A DNA stretch of 64,000 bases from Verrucomicrobia bacterium S94 (lineage in GTDB: Bacteria > Verrucomicrobiota > Kiritimatiellia > Kiritimatiellales > Pontiellaceae): NCBI GenBank assembly GCA_004299845.1, contig CP036201.1, positions 3,968,001 to 4,032,000 of the forward strand, written 5' to 3'. Position 1 is the stretch's first letter; each line of letters begins with the position of its first letter. Positions 18,035 through 26,853 of this stretch are shown here, piece by piece. The position numbers and the translations under genes were made by a program. The notes beneath the pieces are model-generated. The model ran no database searches, had not been told where the DNA came from, and saw nothing but the letters and a program-made list of their open reading frames with translations.

Positions 18035-18124
18035 AATGATCATTTCAACCCCGCAGAGATCGACAGGAAATCAAGATAGTCACGTTCGGTGGATGCGGTG
18101 TGGTCCAGTGAAGCAGGTGGTAGA

Positions 18125-18856
18125 ATGATGAAGGATATCTGGGAAACCGTATTTGAAATCCGTTCGTATGATGTGGATACAAACTGCACCGCGCGGGTGC
18201 CGGTTTTCTGCAGATTCATGCAGGAAGCGGCCTATTTGCACGCTGAACATTTCGGAGTGGGACACACGAATCTGTCATCTCAGAATATGGCCTGGGTGCT
18301 CAGTCGGATGCGGTTGGAAATCAAACGGCTGCCGAAATGGGGGGAACAGGTGACTCTCCGAACCTGGCCCTCCGGAAAAGACCGACTGTTCTATTACCGC
18401 GATTTCGAATTTAAAGATGAAGCCGGGAAGATTCTGCTGCAGGCAAGTACAGCCTGGTTTATCATTGATTATAAAAAGCGCGAACGTATTACGCCGGATT
18501 GGTGGACAACGCGTTCGCTTCCGATTGGACCGAAGGTTTTTGAAGAGAAGCTTGGGCGGCTGAAGCGTTCTGAATATGAAGAAAGGGTGGATATTACGGT
18601 GAATTATGGCGATCTCGACCAGAATGGCCATGTGAGCAATATCCGTTATGTGGAGTGGATTATGAATAATCTGCCGCTCGAATTTCACCGGAAACACCGG
18701 ATTCAGTCTTTGGAGGTTAATTTTCTTTTCGAAGCTGTATATGGGCGGAAAGTGTCCATTGGTCAGGAACAGCGCGGTTTAATTATTAACCACGGAATCG
18801 AAGCGGACGGAGAAGATCTGCTCCGCGCACGCTCAGCGTGGAAACGAAAGGAATAA
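18125..18856 (+). CDS. Acyl-ACP thioesterase (FatA/FatB-like)
   Basis: A 243-residue double hot-dog protein. The first half (about 1-130) has the helix CRFMQEAAYLHAEHF; the second half carries the catalytic-type segment NYGDLDQNGHVSNIRYVEW (about 165-183). Members hydrolyse acyl-ACP to release fatty acid, setting chain length or scavenging stalled ACP. The ATG at 18125 is chosen because AGGTGG lies just upstream; the open frame reaches back to 18089 without support. The next gene begins 14 bases downstream. Confidence 0.8.
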   Translation: MMKDIWETVFEIRSYDVDTNCTARVPVFCRFMQEAAYLHAEHFGVGHTNLSSQNMAWVLSRMRLEIKRLPKWGEQVTLRTWPSGKDRLFYYRDFEFKDEAGKILLQASTAWFIIDYKKRERITPDWWTTRSLPIGPKVFEEKLGRLKRSEYEERVDITVNYGDLDQNGHVSNIRYVEWIMNNLPLEFHRKHRIQSLEVNFLFEAVYGRKVSIGQEQRGLIINHGIEADGEDLLRARSAWKRKE

Positions 18857-18870
18857 CCAAGGAGAAGACT

Positions 18871-19779
18871 ATGAACCGTAAACAGTTTATCACTTCCATG
18901 GCGGCCGTATCCGGCAGTATGGCTTTTGCCGGGGGGCGCCAGCCGAAACCGGCATTCAGTATTTCTCTCGCACAGTGGTCGGTTCGTAAATTGCACTGGG
19001 GAAAAGAGGACGGAGTGGAACCGCTGGATCCGCTCGATTTTGCGGATTATGCAAAAAACACCTGCGGTATCGGAGGACTGGAATATGTGAATTCCTTCTA
19101 TTTCGGAAAAGAGGGTAATACCGCCTATTTTAACGAATTGAAAAAAAGGGCCGATGACCAGGGGGGTAAGAATCTGCTGATTATGTGCGACCGCTGCGGG
19201 CGCGTGGGTGATCCGAAAGAAGCCGGCCGCATTGAAACGGTGGAAAAACATAAACCCTGGATGGAGGCGGCTGCACAGCTGGGCTGTCATTCTATCCGGG
19301 TGAATGCCGGAAGTGCCGGCACGTTTGAAGAACAGCAGAAGCTGGCGGCCGATGGCTTGACCCGGCTGGCGGAAGCGGCCAAACCTTACGGCCTGAATGT
19401 TCTCGTTGAAAATCATGGCGGACTTTCCAGCAACGGGGCCTGGCTGGCCGGTGTGATGAAAATGGTTGATCTTCCAACGGTTGGAACGCTTCCCGATTTC
19501 GGAAATTTTATGATCAACCGGAAAACCGGTGAGGAATACGATCGCTATAAAGGGATGAAGGAACTGATGCCCTTTGCTAAAAGCGTCAGCGCAAAAAGTC
19601 ATGCGTTCGATGCGGAGGGGAATGAGCAAAACAAAGATTATTACCGCATCATGAAAATCGTGGCCGACTCCGGCTACCGCGGCTATATCGGTGTTGAGTG
19701 GGAAGGAGGATATCCGGGAACGACTGAGGGTATTCTGCTCACCAAAGCACTGATTGAGCGGGCGATTGCTGCCCTGTAA
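18871..19779 (+). CDS. Exported TIM-barrel sugar isomerase/epimerase-like protein
   Basis: A 302-residue protein with an N-terminal export signal (MNRKQFITSMAAVSGSMAFA, only a single Arg, so Sec or Tat-like) and a xylose-isomerase-like TIM barrel (about 30-300). Metal-ligand style residues occur in VLVENHGGLS, GTLPDFGNF, KSHAFD and GVEWEGG. Such proteins, often called hydroxypyruvate isomerase-like, are abundant in Planctomycetes/Verrucomicrobia; substrate unknown. AAGGAG precedes the ATG. A shared terminator separates it from the convergent rubrerythrin gene. Confidence 0.78.
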   Translation: MNRKQFITSMAAVSGSMAFAGGRQPKPAFSISLAQWSVRKLHWGKEDGVEPLDPLDFADYAKNTCGIGGLEYVNSFYFGKEGNTAYFNELKKRADDQGGKNLLIMCDRCGRVGDPKEAGRIETVEKHKPWMEAAAQLGCHSIRVNAGSAGTFEEQQKLAADGLTRLAEAAKPYGLNVLVENHGGLSSNGAWLAGVMKMVDLPTVGTLPDFGNFMINRKTGEEYDRYKGMKELMPFAKSVSAKSHAFDAEGNEQNKDYYRIMKIVADSGYRGYIGVEWEGGYPGTTEGILLTKALIERAIAAL

Positions 19780-19836
19780 AGCTGTAGGGACAGCATCTTC
19801 ACTGAATACGGACGGTGGGTTTTTGCCCCGCAAAAA

Positions 19837-19863
19837 AGGCCGAGGTCAACAACCCCGGCCTTT
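19837..19863. terminator. Bidirectional terminator between epimerase and rubrerythrin genes
   Basis: AAAGGCCG-GG pairs with CC-CGGCCTTT around a short loop, with A-run on the left and T-run on the right, so it can serve both convergent genes. Confidence 0.75.
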
Positions 19864-19885
19864 CTGCGTTCAATGAGAAACTGAA

Positions 19886-20461
19886 TTACCAGTTTTCGCC
19901 CAGCACTTCGAAGTATGCCTGCGGATGTGCACAGGCCGGGCACATTTTCGGTGCTTCTGCCGCTTCGTGAATGTAGCCGCAGTTCCGGCACTGCCAGATG
20001 ATTACGCCATCTTTCTTAAAGACCTTTCCGGCTTCCAGATTGGCCAGCAGATCGCGGTATTGTTTTTCGTGCTGTTTTTCGGCGATGGAAATTTTCTCCC
20101 AGATTACAGCGGCGGCTTCAAAGCCTTCTTCGCGGGCTTTGGCTGCGAAGGCCGGATAGAGTTCGGACCACTCTTCATTTTCCCCCTCTGCAGCCGCTTT
20201 CAGGTTTTCAGCTGTTGTGCCGATAACGCCGGCCGGGAACGTGGCGGTAATTTCAACGCCGCCGCCTTCAAGCTGTTTGAAGAAGCGCTTGGCATGTTCT
20301 TTTTCCTGGTCAGCGGTTTTGGCGAACATGGCTGAGATCTGTTCCAGACCTTCCTTTTTCGCAGCAGATGCAAAGTAGGTATAGCGCATGCGTGCCTGGG
20401 ATTCCCCTGCGAACGATTTGAGCAGGTTTTTTTCTGTTTCTGTACCTTTCAGGCTTTTCAT
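19886..20461 (-). CDS. rbr: Rubrerythrin
   Basis: A 191-residue non-haem iron peroxidase. The N-terminal four-helix ferritin-like domain (about 1-145) carries the di-iron glutamates in ESQARMRYTYFA, DQEKEHAKRFF and EKQHEKQY. A C-terminal rubredoxin (about 155-188) has CRNCG and CPAC iron ligands. It reduces hydrogen peroxide using electrons passed through rubredoxin. It lies 22 bases downstream of the Fur/PerR gene on the same strand, so the regulator and its likely target form one operon. Confidence 0.93.
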   Translation of the reverse strand: MKSLKGTETEKNLLKSFAGESQARMRYTYFASAAKKEGLEQISAMFAKTADQEKEHAKRFFKQLEGGGVEITATFPAGVIGTTAENLKAAAEGENEEWSELYPAFAAKAREEGFEAAAVIWEKISIAEKQHEKQYRDLLANLEAGKVFKKDGVIIWQCRNCGYIHEAAEAPKMCPACAHPQAYFEVLGENW

Positions 20462-20483
20462 GATGTGTACTCCTTGTTGTTAG

Positions 20484-20927
20484 TTAACTTGATTTACAGT
20501 TTCGGCAGATGCCGTGAACCTGCAGATGCAGGGAAACGACCTCGCCCAGATTTTCAATGCCCTCCGGAAGTGCGGGAAAGGCATCCAGATAGATGTCGGT
20601 AATCTTTCCGCACCGGGTGCAGATATAATGGTGATGCTCGTCGGTATTGGCATCAAACCGCGCACGGCCGCAGGTGGGATCCACCCGGCTGATCAGTCCG
20701 GTGTCTTCCAGCGAGGCGAGCGTGCGGTAGACGGTATCGTGCGAAATGGTCGGCAGGCGTTTGCGCACCCGTTTGAAAATGCTGTCGGCATCGGGGTGCT
20801 CGCCAGTGCAGGCGACCTCGCGGAAAACTTCCATCCGCTGATGCGTCATCCGCAGGCCGTTGGCGCGGCATACTTCGGTCAGCCGCTCAAGGCGCTGTTT
20901 AACTTCCGCTGGATCAATTTTATGCAT
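20484..20927 (-). CDS. Fur/PerR-family metalloregulator
   Basis: About 147 residues: N-terminal winged helix (ISHDTVYRTLASLEDTGL) and C-terminal dimerisation domain with HHHYICTRCG and the second pair CRNC, giving a four-Cys structural zinc site. Fur-family proteins sense Fe/Mn or peroxide. The location ahead of rubrerythrin suggests a PerR-type role. The ATG at 20925-20927 overlaps the stop of the upstream flavoprotein gene by 8 bases, and no Shine-Dalgarno is seen, so translational coupling is likely. Fur versus PerR cannot be settled by sequence alone. Confidence 0.88.
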   Translation of the reverse strand: MHKIDPAEVKQRLERLTEVCRANGLRMTHQRMEVFREVACTGEHPDADSIFKRVRKRLPTISHDTVYRTLASLEDTGLISRVDPTCGRARFDANTDEHHHYICTRCGKITDIYLDAFPALPEGIENLGEVVSLHLQVHGICRNCKSS

Positions 20928-22320
20928 GTTCAATATCGGTGTGTGCCGAAATCTCCGAGTTGGTGGTGATCAGTGTCCTGGGACTCAGCCCGTGCACATC
21001 GGCATTTCCTGTGATGCGTGCAAAGGTTTTCAGTTCTTCGGTACAGACGTTCAGGTAATTGGCCAGGCGCTGCGCGGATACATCGATGTCGAAGTGCCGG
21101 CGCAGTTCCGGATTCTGTGTGGCAATACCGACCGGGCATCTTCCGCTGTTACACATGCGATACTGCTGGCAGCCGATCGCCATCATCGCCGCACTGGCTA
21201 CCGCAACAGCATCAGCCCCCATGGCCAGTGCCTTGGCCATATCAGAGGAAACACGAAAGCCGCCGGTGATGATCAGCGCCACGTCTGCATTTACTGAATC
21301 GAGATATTTCCGTGCGCGGTAAAGCGCATAAACGGTCGGGATAGAGGTGGCATTTTTAATGAATTTCGGAGCGGAACCCGTTGCTCCGGCCCGTCCATCG
21401 ATGGTGATAAAATCGGGCTGTGCTGTCAGGGCGAAAGCCAGATCGTCCTCAATATTGCCGGCCGCCATTTTAACGCCGATCGGACGTCCGCCGGAGATTT
21501 CGCGCAGCTCGTCCACTTTAGCCTTTAAATCTTCAGCGGTTTTAATGTCATCGAACGTGGAGGGGCTGATGATGTCCTCGCCTTTGGTCCGCCCGCGGAC
21601 GTTTGCAATTTCATCGGTCACTTTGTCGCCCGGAAGGTGTCCGCCCATGCCGGGTTTGGCCGACTGGCCGATTTTTATTTCAATGGCATCCGCCCGCTGC
21701 AGGTTTTCCGGGGTTGCGCTGTAACGGTTCGGGACATATTCAAAAATATATTTGCGGGCAGCTCCGATGCTCTCCTCCAGAATGCCGCCCTCGCCGGAGC
21801 ACATGCCGGCACCGGCCATAGCACTGCCTTTCGCCAGCGCCGTTTTGGCCTCTTTTGAAAGGGCGCCGTACGACATATGGGAAACCAGCAGCGGGGTTTC
21901 CAGCGTCATTGGTTTTGCGGCATTTTTCCCGATGACCGTCCGGGTGAAAATATCGGCATCGTGCGCCAGCGGCATCGGATTCAGCTGGGCCCCTTTGATC
22001 AGAATATCATTCCAGGAAACCACCGGAAGCTTTGTGCGCATGGGCTCGTGGATCGGGCGACCGGTTTTTGCCATGGTATGGATGTCTTTCATCCAGTCTT
22101 CGGTATCATCGGAAGCGCGCTCCCACTCTTTCAGATAGGATTCTGCATCCGACGCCGTTTCATTTTCAGAGGAGGGCGTCTTAGGACTGTGCCCGGCGGA
22201 TTCTCCTTCTTCCGGTTTTTTATTAAAGAGCCCCGCATCTGCACCGCAGACCGGGCAGGTATCAGGCGGTTCGGGGCCTTCATGTTCATAACCGCAAACG
22301 GTGCAAATATAAGTCGTCAT
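20920..22320 (-). CDS. Rubredoxin-glutamate synthase-like FMN flavoprotein fusion
   Basis: A 466-residue protein. Residues 1-35 are a rubredoxin-like module with Cys6, Cys9, Cys22 and Cys25. From about residue 90 on it is a GltB-type FMN barrel, with GEGGILEESIG, KIGQSAKPGMGGHLPG, ITIDGRAGATGSAP and the iron-sulfur segment CNSGRCPVGIATQ. The glutaminase domain of true glutamate synthase is absent, so classical glutamate synthesis is unlikely; this architecture is a stand-alone FMN/Fe-S oxidoreductase with built-in rubredoxin. It is translationally linked to the downstream PerR-like gene, placing it in the peroxide-response operon. Confidence 0.85.
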   Translation of the reverse strand: MTTYICTVCGYEHEGPEPPDTCPVCGADAGLFNKKPEEGESAGHSPKTPSSENETASDAESYLKEWERASDDTEDWMKDIHTMAKTGRPIHEPMRTKLPVVSWNDILIKGAQLNPMPLAHDADIFTRTVIGKNAAKPMTLETPLLVSHMSYGALSKEAKTALAKGSAMAGAGMCSGEGGILEESIGAARKYIFEYVPNRYSATPENLQRADAIEIKIGQSAKPGMGGHLPGDKVTDEIANVRGRTKGEDIISPSTFDDIKTAEDLKAKVDELREISGGRPIGVKMAAGNIEDDLAFALTAQPDFITIDGRAGATGSAPKFIKNATSIPTVYALYRARKYLDSVNADVALIITGGFRVSSDMAKALAMGADAVAVASAAMMAIGCQQYRMCNSGRCPVGIATQNPELRRHFDIDVSAQRLANYLNVCTEELKTFARITGNADVHGLSPRTLITTNSEISAHTDIEHA

Positions 22321-22423
22321 ATTCTCTCTTCCCTGGGTATCGATTAAAGTTCTATCGACTCTGCCAGTAAGTCCCTGTTCATTTATCCGCCTATTTAGGA
22401 TTTAATCCTGTTAGAGTTGTTTC
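22321..22423. promoter_or_regulatory. Intergenic with AGGATTTAATCCT palindrome
   Basis: An odd-centred palindrome at 22397-22409 lies between the ThDP-enzyme stop and the flavoprotein start. It could be an operator for the flavoprotein-perR-rubrerythrin transcript. No clear promoter hexamers were found. Confidence 0.35.
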
Positions 22424-24298
22424 TTAAATCAGTTCCGGGTCACACATGATCTCGACCAGAGCCGGGCCGTCATGATCCAGCGCGGCCTGCACGGCCTCGG
22501 TGATGGCGTCGACCTTTTCTACGCGGAATCCTTTTGCGCCGCAGATTTCGGCGTAGGCTGAAAAATCCGGGTTGTGCAGGCCGGTTTCCCAGACATTCAT
22601 TTCAGCCATGCGCTGTTCACTTGAAATTTTTCCGAGTTCATTGTTGTTGATCAGGATATGAGTGATGTTCATGCCGTATTTTACAGCGGTGCAGAGTTCC
22701 CCCATATACTGTCCGAACCCGCCGTCGCCCGTCAGGGCAATAATCGGCCGTTCCGGTTCCGCAGTCCAGGCGCCCATGGCGGCGGGATAGCCGAATCCGA
22801 TTGAGCCGAGATAGCCCGACATCAGAACCGGCTGCCCCTTACTCTCAAAATAACGTCCGAAGGAGTAGGTGTTGTTACCCACGTCAACGGCAATCACGGC
22901 CTCTTCCGGAATCAGTCCGCTCAGTGCGGCAAAAACCGTAGCTGCATTCAGGCCGTTGCCCTGGTCTTTGGCCGCGCGGATTTCCTTTTCCTTTTTCCAT
23001 TCGGCTTTCTTTCCGGCGATTTCGCTCCGCCGGTCCTGCGCCGCCGGATGGTCCAGTCCCTGTAAAAGAAGGCCGGCCGTGATGCCGATTTCTCCAACCA
23101 CCGGAACTTTAACGGAATGAAATTTTCCCAGAGTGAGCGGATCTCGGTCCACCTGAATGGTCGGAATGTCGGGCGTGATTCCGGTATGAGCGGCAAACGA
23201 GGCTCCGAAGACCAGCAGCAGATCTGCGCTGTTCATAAAGTGGGCTGAAACCGGTGTGCCGCTGCGGCCGAGTACGCCGCAGCCCAGTTCATCGTCATCG
23301 CGGATCAGCCCTTTGCCTTTAAAGGTAGTGATGACCGGACAGTTGAGTTTTTCCGCCAGTTTTTTGACGGCAGGCATTTCAAAGCGTGCGCCGTGGCCGA
23401 CGATGATGACCGGGTGTCTGGCCTGATTCAAATGTTCCAGGGCCAGAGAAAGGGCGGATGCAGGCGGGGAGATTTCAAGATCCGGAAGCCGGCCCTCCGG
23501 TGTTCCGGCCCGTTGTTCCGGAGCGGAACGGGTTTGGACTTCGTTCGGGAAAATCAGATGGCCGACATTGCGTTGAAGCTGAGCATTTTTCAGTGCCAGA
23601 TTCATCAGCTCCGCATGGTGACTGTTTTTCAGTACGGTCTGGCTCCAGCACGCTACGCTGGAAAAAGCTTCCGCGAGATCAACTTCCTGGAAGGCTCCGG
23701 GGCCGAGGACCTGGGTATCGATCTGGCCGGTCAGGGCGAGGATGGGGACCCGGTCCATACGGGCATCCCAGAGTCCGGTCAGCAGATTGGTGGCACCGGG
23801 GCCGGCAATCGACAGACAGGCGGCCGGTTTACCGGTGAGTTTCCCATAGGCGGAGGCGGCAAATGCGGCGGCTCCCTCGTGCCGGATACCGATATAGGTC
23901 AGTCTGCCTGCTTCGCATTGTTTACGGATGGCATCGGCAAGCCCGAGATTGGAGTGGCCCACCATGCCGAACACGGTTGTCACGCCCCAGTTGATCATCG
24001 TTTCAACCATCACGTCGGAAACGGTCGAATCTTCAGCCGGCATTTTTTCTGTTTTCGGTGTGTCTGCAGAGACTTCAGAAAATTCAGAGGCCGGCACGCC
24101 GCAGACCGGACAGGTTTCCGGCGGTTCCGGGCCTTCGTGTTCGTAGCCGCAGACCGTGCATTTCCAGATTTTTACCGTCGAAGTGCCGGTTGGTGCTTCC
24201 TGTTCAAACGCCGATGCTGCCGCATTGCATACCGGGCAGGTGTCCGGGGCTTCATCGCCTTCGTGGATGTATCCGCAAACCGTGCATTTCCATGTCAT
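22424..24298 (-). CDS. Double rubredoxin-ThDP enzyme fusion (pyruvate oxidase/acetolactate synthase-like)
   Basis: A 624-residue protein. Two rubredoxin-like modules come first (Cys5, 8, 21, 24 and Cys47, 50, 63, 66). From about 90 a full three-domain ThDP-dependent enzyme follows: the activating Glu in IRHEGAAAFAASAY, a central domain, and the GDGGFGQYMGE ... NNNELGK diphosphate-Mg motif. The relatives are pyruvate oxidase, acetolactate synthase and similar decarboxylases; the substrate is not evident. The second module is almost identical to that of the neighbouring flavoprotein. GGAG lies 8 bases before the ATG. Direct electron transfer from the ThDP reaction to rubredoxin iron is an inference. 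Confidence 0.82.
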   Translation of the reverse strand: MTWKCTVCGYIHEGDEAPDTCPVCNAAASAFEQEAPTGTSTVKIWKCTVCGYEHEGPEPPETCPVCGVPASEFSEVSADTPKTEKMPAEDSTVSDVMVETMINWGVTTVFGMVGHSNLGLADAIRKQCEAGRLTYIGIRHEGAAAFAASAYGKLTGKPAACLSIAGPGATNLLTGLWDARMDRVPILALTGQIDTQVLGPGAFQEVDLAEAFSSVACWSQTVLKNSHHAELMNLALKNAQLQRNVGHLIFPNEVQTRSAPEQRAGTPEGRLPDLEISPPASALSLALEHLNQARHPVIIVGHGARFEMPAVKKLAEKLNCPVITTFKGKGLIRDDDELGCGVLGRSGTPVSAHFMNSADLLLVFGASFAAHTGITPDIPTIQVDRDPLTLGKFHSVKVPVVGEIGITAGLLLQGLDHPAAQDRRSEIAGKKAEWKKEKEIRAAKDQGNGLNAATVFAALSGLIPEEAVIAVDVGNNTYSFGRYFESKGQPVLMSGYLGSIGFGYPAAMGAWTAEPERPIIALTGDGGFGQYMGELCTAVKYGMNITHILINNNELGKISSEQRMAEMNVWETGLHNPDFSAYAEICGAKGFRVEKVDAITEAVQAALDHDGPALVEIMCDPELI

Positions 24299-24499
24299 GT
24301 ACCCAATCTCCGCAAATAAGAATGATTCCTATATCGGAGATGCATGCAGACAGCTAGGATAAAAATACGGGCTAATTAATAGGTATTTTGTCTAAATAGA
24401 TCTAAGCCTTCCGGGCTGCCGGCATACCGGGCTCTTCAGCATAGATCTTCTGCTTTTTCTGTTGAGGACTTTCGACCGTGCAGTCCCAATGCACGCGGT

Positions 24500-25090
24500 T
24501 TGCTGAATGATATGGGAGAGGAGCTTGACGTATACCGGGAAATCTTTGAGTTGAAATCCGGGGAGGATCTGCGCGCGTGGGTCAGTCTGATTCTGCTTTG
24601 TCATACCCTGGATGGTGTTGAATCGGATCAGGTGGAAGCGAAGTCGGGATCCCTGCTGGATATCGGTGGGGCGCTTCGTTTTCTCGCGCTGGAAAATGTG
24701 CTGGTGAACAACGACGGTTATTGGGCCCGGGCGCTCTATCTGATCCCGGCGGGGAGAAAGGGGGGGCAACATTGGATCCATTAGCGGCCGCCGATCGGGA
24801 CGACCGCCCCTTTGCATCCCGCCTGTTGGCGGTTCCGGAGATTCGGGAACGATATCTGCAGTATGTACACGAGATGGCTGAGCTGTGGCTCGATTCCGAG
24901 GTGCTTGGGTCCCATGATCAGTCGCTACGATAAACTTATTGATGCCGATGTCCGGGAGGATACCTGCAAGCTTGACAGCTACGAGGCCTATGTTGAGCAG
25001 GTGGACCTGGACCCCGAAGGTGATGGAATTCTTGCTTTTGCCGCTGAACGCTGCGCCTTTCTGCTGGATCTGTCGGAGGAGGCGGAGTGA
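24500..25090 (+). pseudogene. Decayed CotH-family protein remnant
   Basis: Three pieces in alternating frames match the C-terminal half of CotH-type proteins: one ending in LALENVLVNNDGYWARA (to about 24735), a second LDPLAAADRDDRPFASRLLAVPE and onward (about 24770-24905), and a third ISRYDKLIDADVREDTCKLDSYEAY (about 24912-25090). One shift occurs at a seven-G run (24760-24766), another near 24910. The N-terminal part and the loop between the first two pieces, which in intact relatives carries the HDANE motif, are gone. Not translatable as one protein. Confidence 0.75.
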
Positions 25091-25176
25091 GTGGATGTGT
25101 GGTGTCCATCTGTGCGGGCTGTCCGGAATCCGCAGGATATTCAGTCCGGCGACTGAAATCAATATGGGTTAAAATA

Positions 25177-25194
25177 CGTATAATATTATACGTG
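25177..25194. promoter_or_regulatory. Perfect 18-bp palindrome upstream of di-haem cytochrome
   Basis: ACGTATAAT/ATTATACGT is a perfect palindrome 146 bases before the cytochrome start. The core TATAAT-ATTATA resembles a PerR box (TATAATnATTATA) but lacks the centre base. It may be an operator; the assignment is inferred. Confidence 0.45.
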
Positions 25195-25339
25195 TATTTA
25201 ATTGACGATCTGTTGATCCCTTGTTAAAAGTACTCAGGCCTTTAGGGGCGGCAGTACTTCATGGAGTTCATGAATGAGATGTGGCCGTTCCCGGGTATCT
25301 GCGAATATCCGCAGGTTATCACAGACAAGGAGGAGGATA

Positions 25340-26734
25340 ATGAGGGAACAATCAAAAGGGTTCACCGGTTTCAGGTGGGCGTTGGTTCTGTCTATCGGGA
25401 TTGCAGGTGAAGTTGCTGCGGAACAGGCAACAAGTTATGCTCCGGTTGCGTTGACCGAAGACTTTGATTCGGTCATGAAACGTATGGCGCAGGAGAAGCC
25501 CCAGGTTATGGAGCGGCAGATGAAATTGCTGGAGGAACGCTACGACCTGAGTGACAAACCGATTCCCGGTGTGGTCAGTTCCGGCCGCGGAAAGCCGGTT
25601 CAGGGCGGTGTGCGCGTAAAGCTTCCCGAAAATATTACGTGGGAGGCCCTGGCCGATATGACGCCGGAGCAGATCAGGGAAAAGGGGGTATGGCCCAAAG
25701 GATTTCTTCCTTTGCCGCATCCGAATCATGCAGAAGGTGGCATGGTGTTTCCTCAATTCCATATCGATGAGATCAACAGGCAGGAAGGGCGCGATCTGAC
25801 CCGATTTGACCTCGATCTGGATTTGCCGGATCATTTTCTGCCGGAATACCCTCCGGCCATCTATCTGACGACCCGTTCGGATCTGGGGGATGTTTCGCAG
25901 GGTCAGGTGGTTACGATCATGAATTACTACGAACTGTTTAACGGCATTCTCAATCCGAAGCAGATTGAGGGACTCCGCCTGCTGGTAACTCCGTTTCCGC
26001 AACAGCAGTTCAACCAGACCGAGGACCGCCGGTCCGCCGAGCCCAGTCGAGGGGTGACCTGTTTCGACTGTCATGTCAACGGTCACGGGAATGCAGCGAC
26101 TCATTTGGTGGGTGATATCCGTCCCCAGGAGCTTCGCCACCGTCTGGATATACCGACATTGCGTGGTGTGAACATTCAGCGGCTCTTCGGATCGCAACGG
26201 GCGCTCAATTCGATAGAGGATTTTTCCGAGTTTGAACAGCGGGCGGCCTATTTCGACGGCGATCATGTTATCGCCGCCAAAAAGGGCGTGAATGTGATTG
26301 ATCGAGGCAGTCAGGCACATTTCATGGCTGAGTTTCAATCCATCCTTGATTTTCCTCCGGCACCCAGTCTGAATCTTTACGGCAAGCTTGATCCTGCCAA
26401 AGCCACAGAGCAGGAATTGCGTGGACAGGATCTTTTTTTCGGGAAGGCGCAATGTTCTGTATGCCATCCCGCGCCATACTACACGGATAATCTCATGCAC
26501 AACCTGAAGGCTGAACGCTTCTTCAGGGAGCAGATGGTCAACGGACGGCTGGCCAGCGCTGACGGGCCGATCAAAACCTTTCCGTTACGCGGCATCAAGG
26601 ACTCACCGCCCTACATGCATGATGGCCGACTGCTCACCCTTGCCGATACAGTTGAATTTTTCAATCTTATCCAGGGGCTGAAACTATCCGAGCAGGAAAA
26701 ACAGGATCTGGTGGCATTCATGCTTTGTCTTTAG
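25340..26734 (+). CDS. Exported di-haem cytochrome c peroxidase-like (MauG-type) protein
   Basis: A 464-residue protein with signal peptide (about 1-29) and two c-haem sites, CFDCH at 241-245 and CSVCH at 372-376. The C-terminal TFPLRGIKDSPPYMHDGR segment is typical of bacterial di-haem cytochrome c peroxidase/MauG proteins. It is expected to act in the periplasm on peroxide or as a MauG-like oxidase. An AAGGAGGAGG site precedes the ATG at 25340; the open frame back to 25274 has no such support. About 170 residues before the first haem are not recognised. Confidence 0.8.
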   Translation: MREQSKGFTGFRWALVLSIGIAGEVAAEQATSYAPVALTEDFDSVMKRMAQEKPQVMERQMKLLEERYDLSDKPIPGVVSSGRGKPVQGGVRVKLPENITWEALADMTPEQIREKGVWPKGFLPLPHPNHAEGGMVFPQFHIDEINRQEGRDLTRFDLDLDLPDHFLPEYPPAIYLTTRSDLGDVSQGQVVTIMNYYELFNGILNPKQIEGLRLLVTPFPQQQFNQTEDRRSAEPSRGVTCFDCHVNGHGNAATHLVGDIRPQELRHRLDIPTLRGVNIQRLFGSQRALNSIEDFSEFEQRAAYFDGDHVIAAKKGVNVIDRGSQAHFMAEFQSILDFPPAPSLNLYGKLDPAKATEQELRGQDLFFGKAQCSVCHPAPYYTDNLMHNLKAERFFREQMVNGRLASADGPIKTFPLRGIKDSPPYMHDGRLLTLADTVEFFNLIQGLKLSEQEKQDLVAFMLCL

Positions 26735-26752
26735 AGTTCGGTTCTGTATTCA

Positions 26753-26785
26753 GGGCAGGCCTACGGCCTGTCCTTTTGTTGTTTT
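26753..26785 (+). terminator. Terminator after di-haem cytochrome
   Basis: The stem GGGCAGGC/GCCTGTCC (one G-T pair) is followed by TTTTGTTGTTTTT. Confidence 0.7.
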
Positions 26786-26853
26786 TGACCATATTATTTT
26801 CCGTGTATGCATTTCCATACGGTGCTGACAAAATGCACGCAGCTCCGGACGGA

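Noticed and set aside
24392-25162. A 256-residue minus-strand frame over the CotH remnant
   Set aside because: The plus strand shows clear CotH-like fragments; the minus frame has no motif and arises from high-GC third positions.
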